Origin: Multivorans sp965232105
Lineage (GTDB): Bacteria > Acidobacteriota > Thermoanaerobaculia > Multivoradales > Multivoraceae
Assembly: GCA_965232105.1 (NCBI GenBank)
Contig: OZ246956.1
Location: 1,736,001 to 1,800,000 of the forward strand
Length of the DNA: 64,000 nucleotides
Direction: 5' to 3'
Both the position numbers and the translations under genes were made by a program. The notes below the pieces were generated by a model, which saw only the letters and a list, made by a program, of their open reading frames with translations, was not told the DNA's origin and did not search any database. Positions 8,892-17,019 of this stretch are shown here, one piece after another; position 1 is the stretch's first letter, and every line of letters begins with the position of its first letter.

Positions 8892-10664
8892 CTACGGCCC
8901 GGCGTACTCCAGCGCAAACACGAACAGGTTGTTCGCGAAGCCCGGCTTGAGCTCCGGCGTAAGCCGCAGAAAGCTCGACGTGGTCGCCGAGATGCCGGTG
9001 CTGACCGCCACGTACTGCGTGCCGTCGACGGCGTAGGTGATCGGATAACCGGTGACCGGCGCGCCGAGGTTGACCTCCCACACCACCTCGCCCGTTTCCT
9101 GGCTGTAGGCCTTGAACCGGCCGTTCACGTCACCGCCGAAGAGCACACCCCCGCCGGTCGCGACGAGCGAGGTCGTCGACGCGCGCTGCTCGTGGAGCCA
9201 CACCGTCTTGCCGGTCTCGGCCGAGATCGCGTAGACGGTGCCGAGGTTCTCCGTGCCCGGCGCCAGTTCGTGGCGGACGCTCAGGGCGTAGATCGTGTGG
9301 GAGGCGCTCGGGTCGGTCGTCGTCAGCGTCGGCATGCACATGTTCCGCAGCGGGTAGTACAGGGTGTTCGTCTCCGGGCTATAGGCGCCGGCTTCCCAGT
9401 CCTTGCCGCCGTGCATGTTCGGGCAGATCAGCCGCTCTTCTTCCAGGGCGTTGAAGATGACCTCCGGGTTCTCGGTTGCCTTACCGGTCTCGCCGTCGAT
9501 GCTCTGGATCACGTTCTGGTAGACGGTCGGCCGCGCCCAGAGGAACTCCCCCGTCTCCCGGTCGATGGAGTAGACGAGCGCCGTCTTGCCGGGGATGCCG
9601 GTGATCACCTTCCGGACTTCGCCCGGTTCGATGTTCGGATTGATCCAGGCCACCTCGTCGGGGTCCGGCGCCACGGCGGTGTCGACGATCACGCGTTCGA
9701 ACGGATGGTCCAGATCCCAGTGGTCGTTCATGTGCTGGTAGTGCCAGACGATCTCGCCGGTGTCGCCGTCGAGAGCGAGCGTGGAGTTGTGGTAGAGGTG
9801 CGTCTTGTCCGTGCCGCCGAGCATGAACTTGGGCGCCGGCGCGGTGACCGACGTGCCGGCGAAGAGCAGGTTGAGTTCCGGGTCGTAGCTCGGCGGCATC
9901 CAGGAGCCGACATGAGCCCGTTCCTCGAAGGGCACGCCGCCCCACGTCTCGTTGCCCGGCTCACCCGGGGCGGGGATCGTGCGGCGCCGCCACACCTCCT
10001 CGCCGGTCAGCGCGTCGTGGGCGGTGATCACGCAGGCGTCGGGCCCGCCTTTTGGCGAGCAGCTCCGGCCGGAGAACGCCTTGCCGTTGCCGATGATCGG
10101 GCCCGCGCCCTGGATTGCGGGGTGGGTGCGGTAGTCGAGGACCATCGTTTCCCAGACCATCTTCCCGGTTTCCGCGTCGAGCGCGAAGATGTGGTCGTCG
10201 ACGCTGGCGTCGATGATCAGGTTGGCGTAGATCGCGATGTTCCGGTTGTTTGCGGACAGGAAGGTCCCGAGGTACTCACTGGCGTCGCCGGGGACCTTGC
10301 GGCGGTGTTCCCAGATCAGGTCGCCGGTCGCCGCGTCGAGCGCCTGGATCACGTCGTTCGGATTCGGCATGTACATCACGCCCCGGTAGGCGAGGGGCGT
10401 GCCCGTCTGGCTGCCGTCGTTGAGCGAGCGGGTCCAGACCATGCGGAGATCGCCCACGTTGTCCGGCGTGATCTGGTCGAGCGGGCTGTAGCCCCAGCCG
10501 TTCGCCGTGCGCCGCCACATGAGCCAGTCCTCCGGCGCCGGGTTCACGAGCATCTCGTCGGTGACCGGGACGAAGGGCTCGGACTGGGCGTGGAGGTGGG
10601 CGACGCTCAGGACCTGAGCGAAGACCGCCGCGGCGACGATCAGGAATCCGTACCGGTTCTGCAT
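8892..10664 (-). CDS. PQQ-dependent dehydrogenase (quinoprotein alcohol/sugar dehydrogenase type)
   Basis: The product is about 590 residues from an ATG at 10664 that opens a clean signal peptide ('MQNRYGFLIVAAAVFAQVL', cleavage after 'HAQ'); in-frame codons reach back to 10862 but precede the signal and look untranslated. The mature protein begins with 'WLMWRRTANGWGYSPLDQI', the usual start of the eight-bladed PQQ propeller. It continues with repeated 'ALDAETGKMVWE' and 'YALDADTG'-like tryptophan-docking repeats. The predicted location is the periplasm, oxidising an alcohol, aldose or related substrate with pyrroloquinoline quinone and passing electrons to a cytochrome. No C-terminal haem domain is present, so an external acceptor is needed; the cytochrome at 5850 is a candidate. 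The substrate cannot be assigned. Confidence 0.9.
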   Translation of the reverse strand: MQNRYGFLIVAAAVFAQVLSVAHLHAQSEPFVPVTDEMLVNPAPEDWLMWRRTANGWGYSPLDQITPDNVGDLRMVWTRSLNDGSQTGTPLAYRGVMYMPNPNDVIQALDAATGDLIWEHRRKVPGDASEYLGTFLSANNRNIAIYANLIIDASVDDHIFALDAETGKMVWETMVLDYRTHPAIQGAGPIIGNGKAFSGRSCSPKGGPDACVITAHDALTGEEVWRRRTIPAPGEPGNETWGGVPFEERAHVGSWMPPSYDPELNLLFAGTSVTAPAPKFMLGGTDKTHLYHNSTLALDGDTGEIVWHYQHMNDHWDLDHPFERVIVDTAVAPDPDEVAWINPNIEPGEVRKVITGIPGKTALVYSIDRETGEFLWARPTVYQNVIQSIDGETGKATENPEVIFNALEEERLICPNMHGGKDWEAGAYSPETNTLYYPLRNMCMPTLTTTDPSASHTIYALSVRHELAPGTENLGTVYAISAETGKTVWLHEQRASTTSLVATGGGVLFGGDVNGRFKAYSQETGEVVWEVNLGAPVTGYPITYAVDGTQYVAVSTGISATTSSFLRLTPELKPGFANNLFVFALEYAGP

Positions 10665-10739
10665 CGGGAAGCCCTCTTCTGTATGGCTGGAGCCGTAGAG
10701 TATTACCGGGTGCGCCGCATCCCCGCCGGCACTCCGGGG

Positions 10740-10755
10740 ACTGGGTGCGCCGGCC
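10740..10755 (+). repeat. Dispersed repeat ACTGGGTGCGCCGGCC, copy upstream of the defence island
   Basis: An exact 16-base copy lies in the divergent gap between the PQQ dehydrogenase and the helicase. A degraded half copy (GGGTGCGCCG) precedes it at about 10709. The remaining part of this 184-base gap (10665-10848) includes an AT-rich stretch at 10785-10800, the likeliest site for promoters, but I could not fix -35 and -10 boxes with good spacing. Confidence 0.65.
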
Positions 10756-10848
10756 TGCCATCCCACGCTGCCGAAGTCGGCAGCAAAATAACATTTGATA
10801 GGCGCAATGTTCGACCTCACGGGCTGCCCTGTAGTAGAGTGGCTCGCC

Positions 10849-13800
10849 GTGGCGACGTTCACTCTTCAAGAAGGAACCCCGGTCGACATCGAGGCCGAGG
10901 TGCGCCGTCTTCGCGGCCGGCTCGGGCTGACACAGGAACAGTTCGCCGAGCGCCTGGGCGTCTCGACGATCACCGTCCATCGTTGGGAGTCCGGACAGTC
11001 GCGTCCCCGGCGGCTCGCGGTCGAGAAGCTGGCGCAACTCCAGCAGGAGGCCGCGGCTGAGGCGTCCGAAGCGCGGCCGATGCGAACGCTTCGCCCGGCG
11101 GCGCACGCGGGCGTCGGCCTGGACTTCGCGGGCGATCCGGAGGCCGTGCTCGCGGTGGCGGACGCGCTCCGGCTGTCGTTCGGGAGGCAGTTCAACCCGG
11201 CCTTCGCGATCGAGACGTCGCGCATCGACCCGCTGCTGCACCAGCGCTTCGCGGTGTACGAGCGGATGCTGAAGCAGGATCCGCTCCGCTTCCTGCTCGC
11301 CGACGATGCCGGCGCCGGCAAGACGATCATGACCGGCCTCTACGTCCGCGAGATGATGTCGAGAGAGCGGCTCGACCGCGTGTTGATCGTTCCTCCCGCC
11401 GGCCTGGTCGGCAACTGGCAGCGGGAGCTTTGGAACCTCTTTCGGCTGGACTTTCGCATCGTCGGCGGCGCCGACGCGAGGACGGACAATCCGTTCCGCG
11501 GCGCCGGCGGCGACCGCGTGATCGTGTCGCTGGACACGCTGGCCGGCGAGACGATGTTCGACGTTCTCCGGCGGTCCGGCTGCGGCTACGACCTGGTCGT
11601 TTTCGACGAGGCGCACAAGCTGAGCGTCCACGAGAGGGGCAACCGCATGGACAGGACCCGCCGCTACAAGCTGGCGGAAGCACTAGCGGTCGGCGCGGGC
11701 CGGGAAGGCAGGTCCGGCGATCTTGGCTGGACGGCCCGTCATCTCCTGCTTCTTACCGCCACGCCGCACATGGGGAAGAGCCTTCCGTACGCATGGCTGT
11801 GGCGATTGCTCGACGCCCACGCCTTCGGCGCAGTGGAGGCCGTTCGCCGGGCTTCGCGGTCCACACGCGACCGGCACTTCCTTCGTCGCACGAAGGAGGA
11901 GATGACCGGCCTGGACGGTGGACCGCTGTATCCGCCGCGAGTGTGCGACACCTTCAGCTACCGCCTGAGCGAAGGCGAGAACGGCGAGCAGAGCCTCTAC
12001 GACCGGACCACGCACTACCTCGACGAGTACTACGGCCGCGCCCTGGACAATCAGCCCGCTGTCGAACTCGCAAAGACCGTGTTCCAACGACGGCTAGCCA
12101 GCTCGACTTGGGCTCTGCTCCGTTCGTTCGAACGGCGCATCGAGAAGCTCACGCGGACCGCGGAGGCGATCGAGAACGGCGAACTCAGCGCCGAGTTGCT
12201 ACTGCAGAGACAGCGCCGGCTGAGCGAACGGCACCGCCATGATTACTTCGACGACACGGCGGCGGACGACGACATGGCCGCGGACGGCTGGGCCGAGGGC
12301 AACGAAGCCTACGAGGACGCCGTCCTCGGGGCGGTCACCATGGTCGGCGCGGAGGAATTGCGGCGGGAGGCGGCGCAAGTCGAAGACCTGGCTGGGCAGG
12401 CGCGCCGGTTGATCGCCTCCGGCACGGAAACCAAGTTCGAGCAGCTCCGCCGGGTGCTGGAGGATCCCGACTGGAAGGATGAGAAGTGGCTCATCTTCAG
12501 CGAACACCGGGACACCGTGGATCACTTGGTGCGGCGCTTGGAAGGGCTTGGCTACAGGGGCCACACGGCACAGATCCACGGCGGCATGGACTGGAGGGAG
12601 CGGGACCGTCAGGTGGAGGCCTTCCGGCGGTCGAACGGTGCGCGCTACATGGTCGCCACCGATGCGGCCGGCGAGGGCATCAACCTGCAGTTCTGCCGGC
12701 TGATGGTCAACTACGACATCCCCTGGAACCCGGCGCGGCTGGAGCAGCGGATGGGCCGGATCCACCGCTACGGCCAGCGGTCCGAAGTCCGGATCTTCAA
12801 TCTCGTCGCGGGCAGCACCCGCGAGGGGAGGGTTTTGCGGGTGCTTCTGGACAAGCTCGAGGCGATTCGGGAGGAGCTCTCTTCCGACAAGGTGTTCGAC
12901 GTGGTCGGCCGCCTGTTCGAGGGCGAGTCGCTGACCCGGTTCATGGCCCGCGCGACAAGCGAGGAGGGCGAGCGGCGGGCAGTCGAGCGGGTCGAGCAGG
13001 CCCTTGACGCCTCCCGGGTGCAACGGATCGACGAGCGGGACGTTGGAGTCTACGGTGTGCCGGAGGCCGCGGTGACCGGGGAGGAACTGCGCCCCGAGGT
13101 GGAAAGGGAGCGCTACCTGCATCTGCTTCCCGCGCATGTGCGGCGCCTGGTCGAGCGGGGCGCGCGACTCCTCGATCTCGACATCCACGGTGACCTGGAC
13201 GACCGCTTTGCGCTGACGCCTCGCCGATCCGGCGCTCTCGATGCATTGCTGCCGGCGCTAGACGCCTATCCCTCCGACGCGCGCGAGTGGTTGACGGTTC
13301 GCCGGCCGCGGGATGAAGACTCCGGCATCTGGCTTCACCCCGGGGAGCCGCTGTTCGACGCCCTGTGCGAGGAGATCCGCTCGCGATTCAGGAACGACGC
13401 AATGCGGGGAGCGATCTTCGTTGACTCGATGGCCGAAGAGCCCTACCTGCTTCACCTGGCCGAGTTGTGGGTCGAGCAAGAAGCCGCCACTGGTCGAAGC
13501 GCCGGCCGCCGGCTGGTGGAGCGGCGTCTCGTCGCTTTGCGGCAGCGGGCCGAGGCGCCACCCGAGCAATGCCCCGTAGAGAGAGTCCTGTTGCTCACTC
13601 CGACTGGGCTCGCGCCAGGAATGGCGCCGCTGGCGCCTCGGGCGCTCGACCTCCGGGCCCGAGCCGGTTTCTCCCTCGGCGTCCTTCTCGAGGAACTGAC
13701 AGGGAATCTGCAGGGAGAGCGGGAAGCGGACCTGCCCGACCTCAAGCGGCGCACCGCCGTGGGCTTCGATCTGCGGGCGTCCGAACTGGCGTTGCTACGG

Positions 13801-14490
13801 TCGAAGCTGGTGCGTAGCAGTCGAGACCCGGCCGACCGCGGAGGCGAGGATCTGGAGGCGGTCAAGGCGGAGCAGAGACGCCTGTCGACCGAACGCCAGC
13901 TCGCCTTGGAGCGGATCGAGGCAGAGCCGCGACGGATCCTTCCGGGCGGCCACCGTTTCCTGCTTCACGCACTCGTGGTTCGCCCGGAGGATGCAGGGTC
14001 CGCCGCCAGCGCCGAGCGGCTCGACGAGGCGGTGGAAGAGCTCGCCGTCCGCATCGCCGTCGAACGGGAGCGATCCCGAAACGCCACCGTTCAAGACGTC
14101 TCCAAGCCCGCCCTTGCCCGTGCCGCGGGGTTGCCGGACTGGCCCGGGTTCGACCTGCTCTCCACCCTCCCGAGCGGCGAGCAGCGGTGCATCGAAGTCA
14201 AGGGCCGGGCCGGCCGGGCCGGGGTCCCGATCCAGGCGAACGAATGGGCGCAGGCGTGCAAGCTGGGCGGCGGCTACTGGCTCTACGTCGTGCTCGACTG
14301 CGCGGGCACGGCGCCCGAGCTGTTGCGCATCCGCGACCCGTTCCACAAGCTGCTCGCGAACGAGCGAACGAGAGCGCAGTTTGACGTGTCGCTGGGTTCG
14401 TTGATCGAGGCGGCCGAAAAGAGAGAAGCGAAACAGGAACCCGCGCGGCGCGGCGTAGCGCCGCGCGCTAACCAGTCCGCGCGTCCGTAA
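10849..14490 (+). CDS. SNF2-family helicase with N-terminal XRE HTH and C-terminal DUF3883
   Basis: The product is about 1213 residues from GTG 10849; ATG 10807 and TTG 10795 are alternatives. Residues about 18-62 form a Cro/XRE helix-turn-helix ('LGLTQEQFAERLGVSTITVH'). The SNF2 ATPase follows: Walker A as 'DDAGAGKT' near 153-159, DEAH near 253-256, and 'LLLTATPHMGK'. The helicase C lobe shows 'DAAGEGINLQF' near 607 and 'RMGRIHRYGQ' near 634-643. The last 120 residues contain a DUF3883-type domain ('GFDLLSTLPSG', 'CIEVKGRAG'), whose E-x-K recalls nuclease-fold proteins. Helicases of this family occur in defence islands beside DUF1156 and DUF499 genes, as here. An HTH fused to the motor is unusual and might give sequence-specific loading. 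The last 17 or so residues and the stop codon lie in a dispersed hairpin repeat. Confidence 0.9.
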   Translation: MATFTLQEGTPVDIEAEVRRLRGRLGLTQEQFAERLGVSTITVHRWESGQSRPRRLAVEKLAQLQQEAAAEASEARPMRTLRPAAHAGVGLDFAGDPEAVLAVADALRLSFGRQFNPAFAIETSRIDPLLHQRFAVYERMLKQDPLRFLLADDAGAGKTIMTGLYVREMMSRERLDRVLIVPPAGLVGNWQRELWNLFRLDFRIVGGADARTDNPFRGAGGDRVIVSLDTLAGETMFDVLRRSGCGYDLVVFDEAHKLSVHERGNRMDRTRRYKLAEALAVGAGREGRSGDLGWTARHLLLLTATPHMGKSLPYAWLWRLLDAHAFGAVEAVRRASRSTRDRHFLRRTKEEMTGLDGGPLYPPRVCDTFSYRLSEGENGEQSLYDRTTHYLDEYYGRALDNQPAVELAKTVFQRRLASSTWALLRSFERRIEKLTRTAEAIENGELSAELLLQRQRRLSERHRHDYFDDTAADDDMAADGWAEGNEAYEDAVLGAVTMVGAEELRREAAQVEDLAGQARRLIASGTETKFEQLRRVLEDPDWKDEKWLIFSEHRDTVDHLVRRLEGLGYRGHTAQIHGGMDWRERDRQVEAFRRSNGARYMVATDAAGEGINLQFCRLMVNYDIPWNPARLEQRMGRIHRYGQRSEVRIFNLVAGSTREGRVLRVLLDKLEAIREELSSDKVFDVVGRLFEGESLTRFMARATSEEGERRAVERVEQALDASRVQRIDERDVGVYGVPEAAVTGEELRPEVERERYLHLLPAHVRRLVERGARLLDLDIHGDLDDRFALTPRRSGALDALLPALDAYPSDAREWLTVRRPRDEDSGIWLHPGEPLFDALCEEIRSRFRNDAMRGAIFVDSMAEEPYLLHLAELWVEQEAATGRSAGRRLVERRLVALRQRAEAPPEQCPVERVLLLTPTGLAPGMAPLAPRALDLRARAGFSLGVLLEELTGNLQGEREADLPDLKRRTAVGFDLRASELALLRSKLVRSSRDPADRGGEDLEAVKAEQRRLSTERQLALERIEAEPRRILPGGHRFLLHALVVRPEDAGSAASAERLDEAVEELAVRIAVERERSRNATVQDVSKPALARAAGLPDWPGFDLLSTLPSGEQRCIEVKGRAGRAGVPIQANEWAQACKLGGGYWLYVVLDCAGTAPELLRIRDPFHKLLANERTRAQFDVSLGSLIEAAEKREAKQEPARRGVAPRANQSARP

Positions 14491-14505
14491 GCGGACGCAC
14501 GGATG
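14442..14505 (+). repeat. REP-like hairpin element overlapping the helicase 3' end
   Basis: Two adjacent hairpins are present. The first has arms at 14442-14451 and 14458-14467 (GCGCGGCGC with its complement, loop GGCGTA). The second has arms TCCGCGCGTCCG at 14476-14487 and CGGACGCACGGA at 14492-14503, loop TAAG, with one mismatch. A conserved linker AACCAGTCCG joins them, as in the copies at 31 kb and 43 kb. The helicase stop codon TAA (14488-14490) lies in the loop of the second hairpin. Confidence 0.85.
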
Positions 14506-14549
14506 AAACGTCGGAGGGGACCGAACTGATGAGAAAGGAGCAAGTCAAG

Positions 14550-15101
14550 ATGGGACTAACCCATGTTCAAGTCACTGTTCGCAATCCCGCCGACCTCAGC
14601 CGGAGCTGGGAAGGCGCCTTCCTGGTGGACACCGGCGCGATCGACTCTCTCGTCCCGAGAGACCGCCTGGAACAGATCGGCCTGCGGCCCCGAGACCAAC
14701 GTACCTATGAACTCGCCGACGGCAGGGAAGCGGTGATGGACATCGCGGTCGCCGAGTTGGAGTTCATGGGGGAGATCGTCGGCGCCACGATCGTTGTCGG
14801 CGAAGAAGGCACTGAACCGCTGCTCGGCGTGACCGCGCTGGAGTCGCTGGGCATCGAGGTCGATCCAATGAACCAGCAACTCAAGAAGCTGCCTTCACTT
14901 CGGTTGAAGGGGGCCGGCGGACCGCCGGCACGGCCGCGGCCGGCGGTGGAGGCGGCGGGCTCGAACGACCGGGAGCTCTCGCGGACCTCCGGCGCCGAGC
15001 GGCACGATGCCGGGGCGCCTCGGGCCCCCGAGCGACCGCGATCCGCCGCGGCTGCGCCGTACGTGGGGCTCCCCGAAGCCGCCGAAGGGGGCGTGCCATG
15101 A
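14550..15101 (+). CDS. Clan AA (retropepsin-like) aspartic protease
   Basis: The ATG at 14550 has AAGGAG 9 bases upstream and gives 'MGLTHVQVTVRNPADLS', the usual beginning of small bacterial clan AA proteins; the ATG at 14529 lies before that ribosome site. The catalytic motif D27-T28-G29 sits in 'FLVDTGAIDSLVP', and 'LLGVTALESLGI' at about 98-109 matches the second conserved block. Only one DTG is present, so activity would need a homodimer as in retropepsins. The core ends near residue 125. A further 58-residue Pro/Ala/Arg-rich tail follows and is probably disordered. Its stop overlaps the start of the RNA ligase gene by ATGA, which argues that the tail is real and that the two are translationally coupled. 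Confidence 0.8.
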   Translation: MGLTHVQVTVRNPADLSRSWEGAFLVDTGAIDSLVPRDRLEQIGLRPRDQRTYELADGREAVMDIAVAELEFMGEIVGATIVVGEEGTEPLLGVTALESLGIEVDPMNQQLKKLPSLRLKGAGGPPARPRPAVEAAGSNDRELSRTSGAERHDAGAPRAPERPRSAAAAPYVGLPEAAEGGVP

Positions 15102-16204
15102 GCACGTTCGAGGTTCCCGTCGTGCTGCTCGACGCGGTCGAGGAACATCCCAACGCCGACCGCCTGGAACTCGCCCGCGTGGGCGGCTATCGGGCCGTCG
15201 TGCCCAAGGGCAAGTACCGGGCCGGCCAGCGGGTCGTCTACATTCCGGAGAACGCGATCGTTCCTGAGGCTCTGCTGCGGCGGATGGGGCTGTGGGACGA
15301 GGACGCCGGCAAGGGCAGGCTCGGCGGCAAGCGGGGCGACCGCGTGCGGCCGGTCAGGCTGCGCGGTGAGCTCTCGCAGGGCCTGGTGTTCGAAGCGGAC
15401 GCGGCCGCCGCGGCGGGGACCGACGTTGCGCCGGAGTACGGCATCACGAAGTACGTGCCGCGCGTCCCGACCTCGATGTCGGGCCAGGTGACGGCCGTGG
15501 GCGGCTTCCTCGTTGCCTACGACATCGAGAACATTCAGAAGTTCCCGGACGCGCTGGCCCCGGGGGAGAGCGTCGTGATCACGGAGAAGCTGCACGGAAC
15601 CTACGCCTGCTTCAGCCACGTTCCGGCGCCCTGGGCCGCCGGCCTCCCGGAAGGACTGCCGAACGGCAACGTGCTGGTTTCGTCCAAGGGGCTCGGCGCC
15701 AGGGGGCTGGCCTTCACGGACGCCGAGGAGAACCGCACCAACCTCTACCTCAGAACGTGGAAGGAGCAGTTGCGCGACACGGGTGTCTGGCGCCGGGTCG
15801 AGGAGGGCGCGGAGCAGCCAGTCCACATCATGGCCGAGATCTTCGGCCGCGGCGTTCAGGATCTGCACTACGGCGTGGCGACGCCTTCGCTCCGGGTCTT
15901 CGACGTGTTCGTCGGGGCGCCGGCGACCGGCTCGTTCCTGGACCACGATGCGTTCCGGCGGATCACCGACGCCTGGGGTCTCGAACGCGTGCCGGAACTC
16001 GCGACGGCGCCGTTCAGCGAGGCATTGGTCGCCGAGCACCGGGACGGCCCCGACACGATCTCTGGCACTCACATGCGGGAAGGCATCGTCATCACGCCAA
16101 AGCAGGAGCGCGAGGACCGGCGCCTGCCCCGGGACCGGGTCAAGCTGAAGGCAGTCAGCCCGGATTACCTGCTTCGCCGCGGGAACCGCACCGAGTACGA
16201 GTGA
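15098..16204 (+). CDS. RNA ligase, Rnl5 (Deinococcus DraRnl)-like nucleotidyltransferase
   Basis: The 368-residue protein carries the covalent nucleotidyltransferase motifs. Motif I is 'EKLHGT' with lysine 164 as the AMP acceptor. A motif III-like 'RVFDVFVG' lies near residue 267, motif IV is 'EGIVI' near 328, and motif V is 'RVKLKA' near 346. The first 130 residues look like the N-terminal OB-type module seen in Rnl5 ligases ('VEEHPNADRLELARVGGY', 'VYIPENAIVPE'). Such ligases seal 3'-OH/5'-phosphate RNA ends using ATP. Its ATG overlaps the protease stop by four bases. Placement in a defence-like island with HicA- and VapC-type RNases suggests RNA repair or damage control, which is inference. 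Assignment to the ligase superfamily is firm and the subfamily less so. Confidence 0.85.
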   Translation: MSTFEVPVVLLDAVEEHPNADRLELARVGGYRAVVPKGKYRAGQRVVYIPENAIVPEALLRRMGLWDEDAGKGRLGGKRGDRVRPVRLRGELSQGLVFEADAAAAAGTDVAPEYGITKYVPRVPTSMSGQVTAVGGFLVAYDIENIQKFPDALAPGESVVITEKLHGTYACFSHVPAPWAAGLPEGLPNGNVLVSSKGLGARGLAFTDAEENRTNLYLRTWKEQLRDTGVWRRVEEGAEQPVHIMAEIFGRGVQDLHYGVATPSLRVFDVFVGAPATGSFLDHDAFRRITDAWGLERVPELATAPFSEALVAEHRDGPDTISGTHMREGIVITPKQEREDRRLPRDRVKLKAVSPDYLLRRGNRTEYE

Positions 16205-16399
16205 GGCTGCGGAGCCCGTAGCCCGTTCTCTTCGGAGGGTGTCGAACGATCCGCTGCGGGGCGCAACGGCCCCAGACAAGGGGGTATCTCGGCCGTGAGC
16301 CTGACCGGCTTGGCCGCGTCGGAAGGAGACACCCGCCGCCGGGAAGAGGCGGGACGACGGGCCGAGTGTTCTCGTTGTTGGGCAGGTGTATCGTTGCGC

Positions 16400-16543
16400 A
16401 TGATGATCAACCTGCAACGCCCGGAGTCGCACCGTGCTCTTGAACGGCTTGGAACACACTCGCGAAGGATGTTCTTCGTGGCAGTTGGAAGTCTTCAAGT
16501 GGCCGTCTGTCTGTACTTGCTGGCGTTGACTTGGGCAGACTGA
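16400..16543 (+). CDS. Possible small membrane peptide, unknown
   Basis: The 405-base gap 16205-16609 holds only this weak candidate. The 47-residue peptide from ATG 16400 has a basic N-terminal half and a single hydrophobic segment ('MFFVAVGSLQVAVCLYLLAL') ending four residues before the stop. An in-frame ATG-less extension back to a GTG at 16295 is also open. There is no clear ribosome site and no family that I recognise. It may be non-coding; the rest of the gap shows nothing I can name. Confidence 0.25.
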   Translation: MMINLQRPESHRALERLGTHSRRMFFVAVGSLQVAVCLYLLALTWAD

Positions 16544-16609
16544 AGCGTCCACGGTCGGCAAAGGACGAGTGGAGCCCAAGCAGGCCGGACTCAAGAAGGT
16601 GAAACCGTC

Positions 16610-16852
16610 ATGAAGTACACCGTGCTCATCGAGAAGGCCCCGAACAGCTACGGTGCCTACGCTCCCGATCTCCCCGGCTGCGGCGCCGCGGCCGATACGC
16701 GAGCCGAAGTCATCGAACTGATCCGGGAAGCCGTCGCCCTCCACCTCGAGGGCCTGCGGCGCGACGGTGATCCCGTGCCATCGCCCCAAACGACCGCCAT
16801 CGAAGTCGACGTGCCGCTCGCCACCAAGGTCAGCGTGGCGGCGGCCGTCTAA
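16610..16852 (+). CDS. HicB-like antitoxin, orphan
   Basis: The 80-residue protein matches the HicB partial RNase H-like fold: 'MKYTVLIEKAPNSYGAYAPD' then 'LPGCGAAADTRAEVIELIRE' and 'AVALHLEGLRRDG'. HicB proteins neutralise HicA mRNA interferases, and some repress their own promoters through a C-terminal DNA-binding domain. No such domain is present here, since the protein ends after the core. No hicA lies within 400 bases on either side, so this copy is an orphan. It could be a remnant, or act on a HicA elsewhere, including the one at 18615-18881. A weak ribosome site (AAGGTG) lies 10 bases upstream. Confidence 0.8.
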   Translation: MKYTVLIEKAPNSYGAYAPDLPGCGAAADTRAEVIELIREAVALHLEGLRRDGDPVPSPQTTAIEVDVPLATKVSVAAAV

Positions 16853-16927
16853 GGCGAATCCCTACCGCCGGGTCCGCACAGGGACCAAGCCGAAAGGTGA
16901 TCTTCCCGAGTTGACGAGAAGACGGGA

Positions 16928-17014
16928 ATGATGGAATCTCAGGGAACCAGACTGAGCCCCTTGGGACGTCTGCTTCTGAGGCGCATCGGGCTTGCAGAGG
17001 AGGACGAGTTCTGA
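16928..17014 (+). CDS. Micro-ORF upstream of the unknown 361-residue protein
   Basis: Twenty-eight codons start at a double ATG (16928, 16931) and end in TGA five bases before the next gene's ATG. The peptide ends in 'RLLLRRIGLAEEDEF' and has no relative I recognise. The ribosome site for the next gene (GAGGAGG, about 16996-17002) lies inside it, so translation of the two could be coupled. The coding status is uncertain. Confidence 0.3.
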   Translation: MMESQGTRLSPLGRLLLRRIGLAEEDEF

Positions 17015-17019
17015 AGCCG

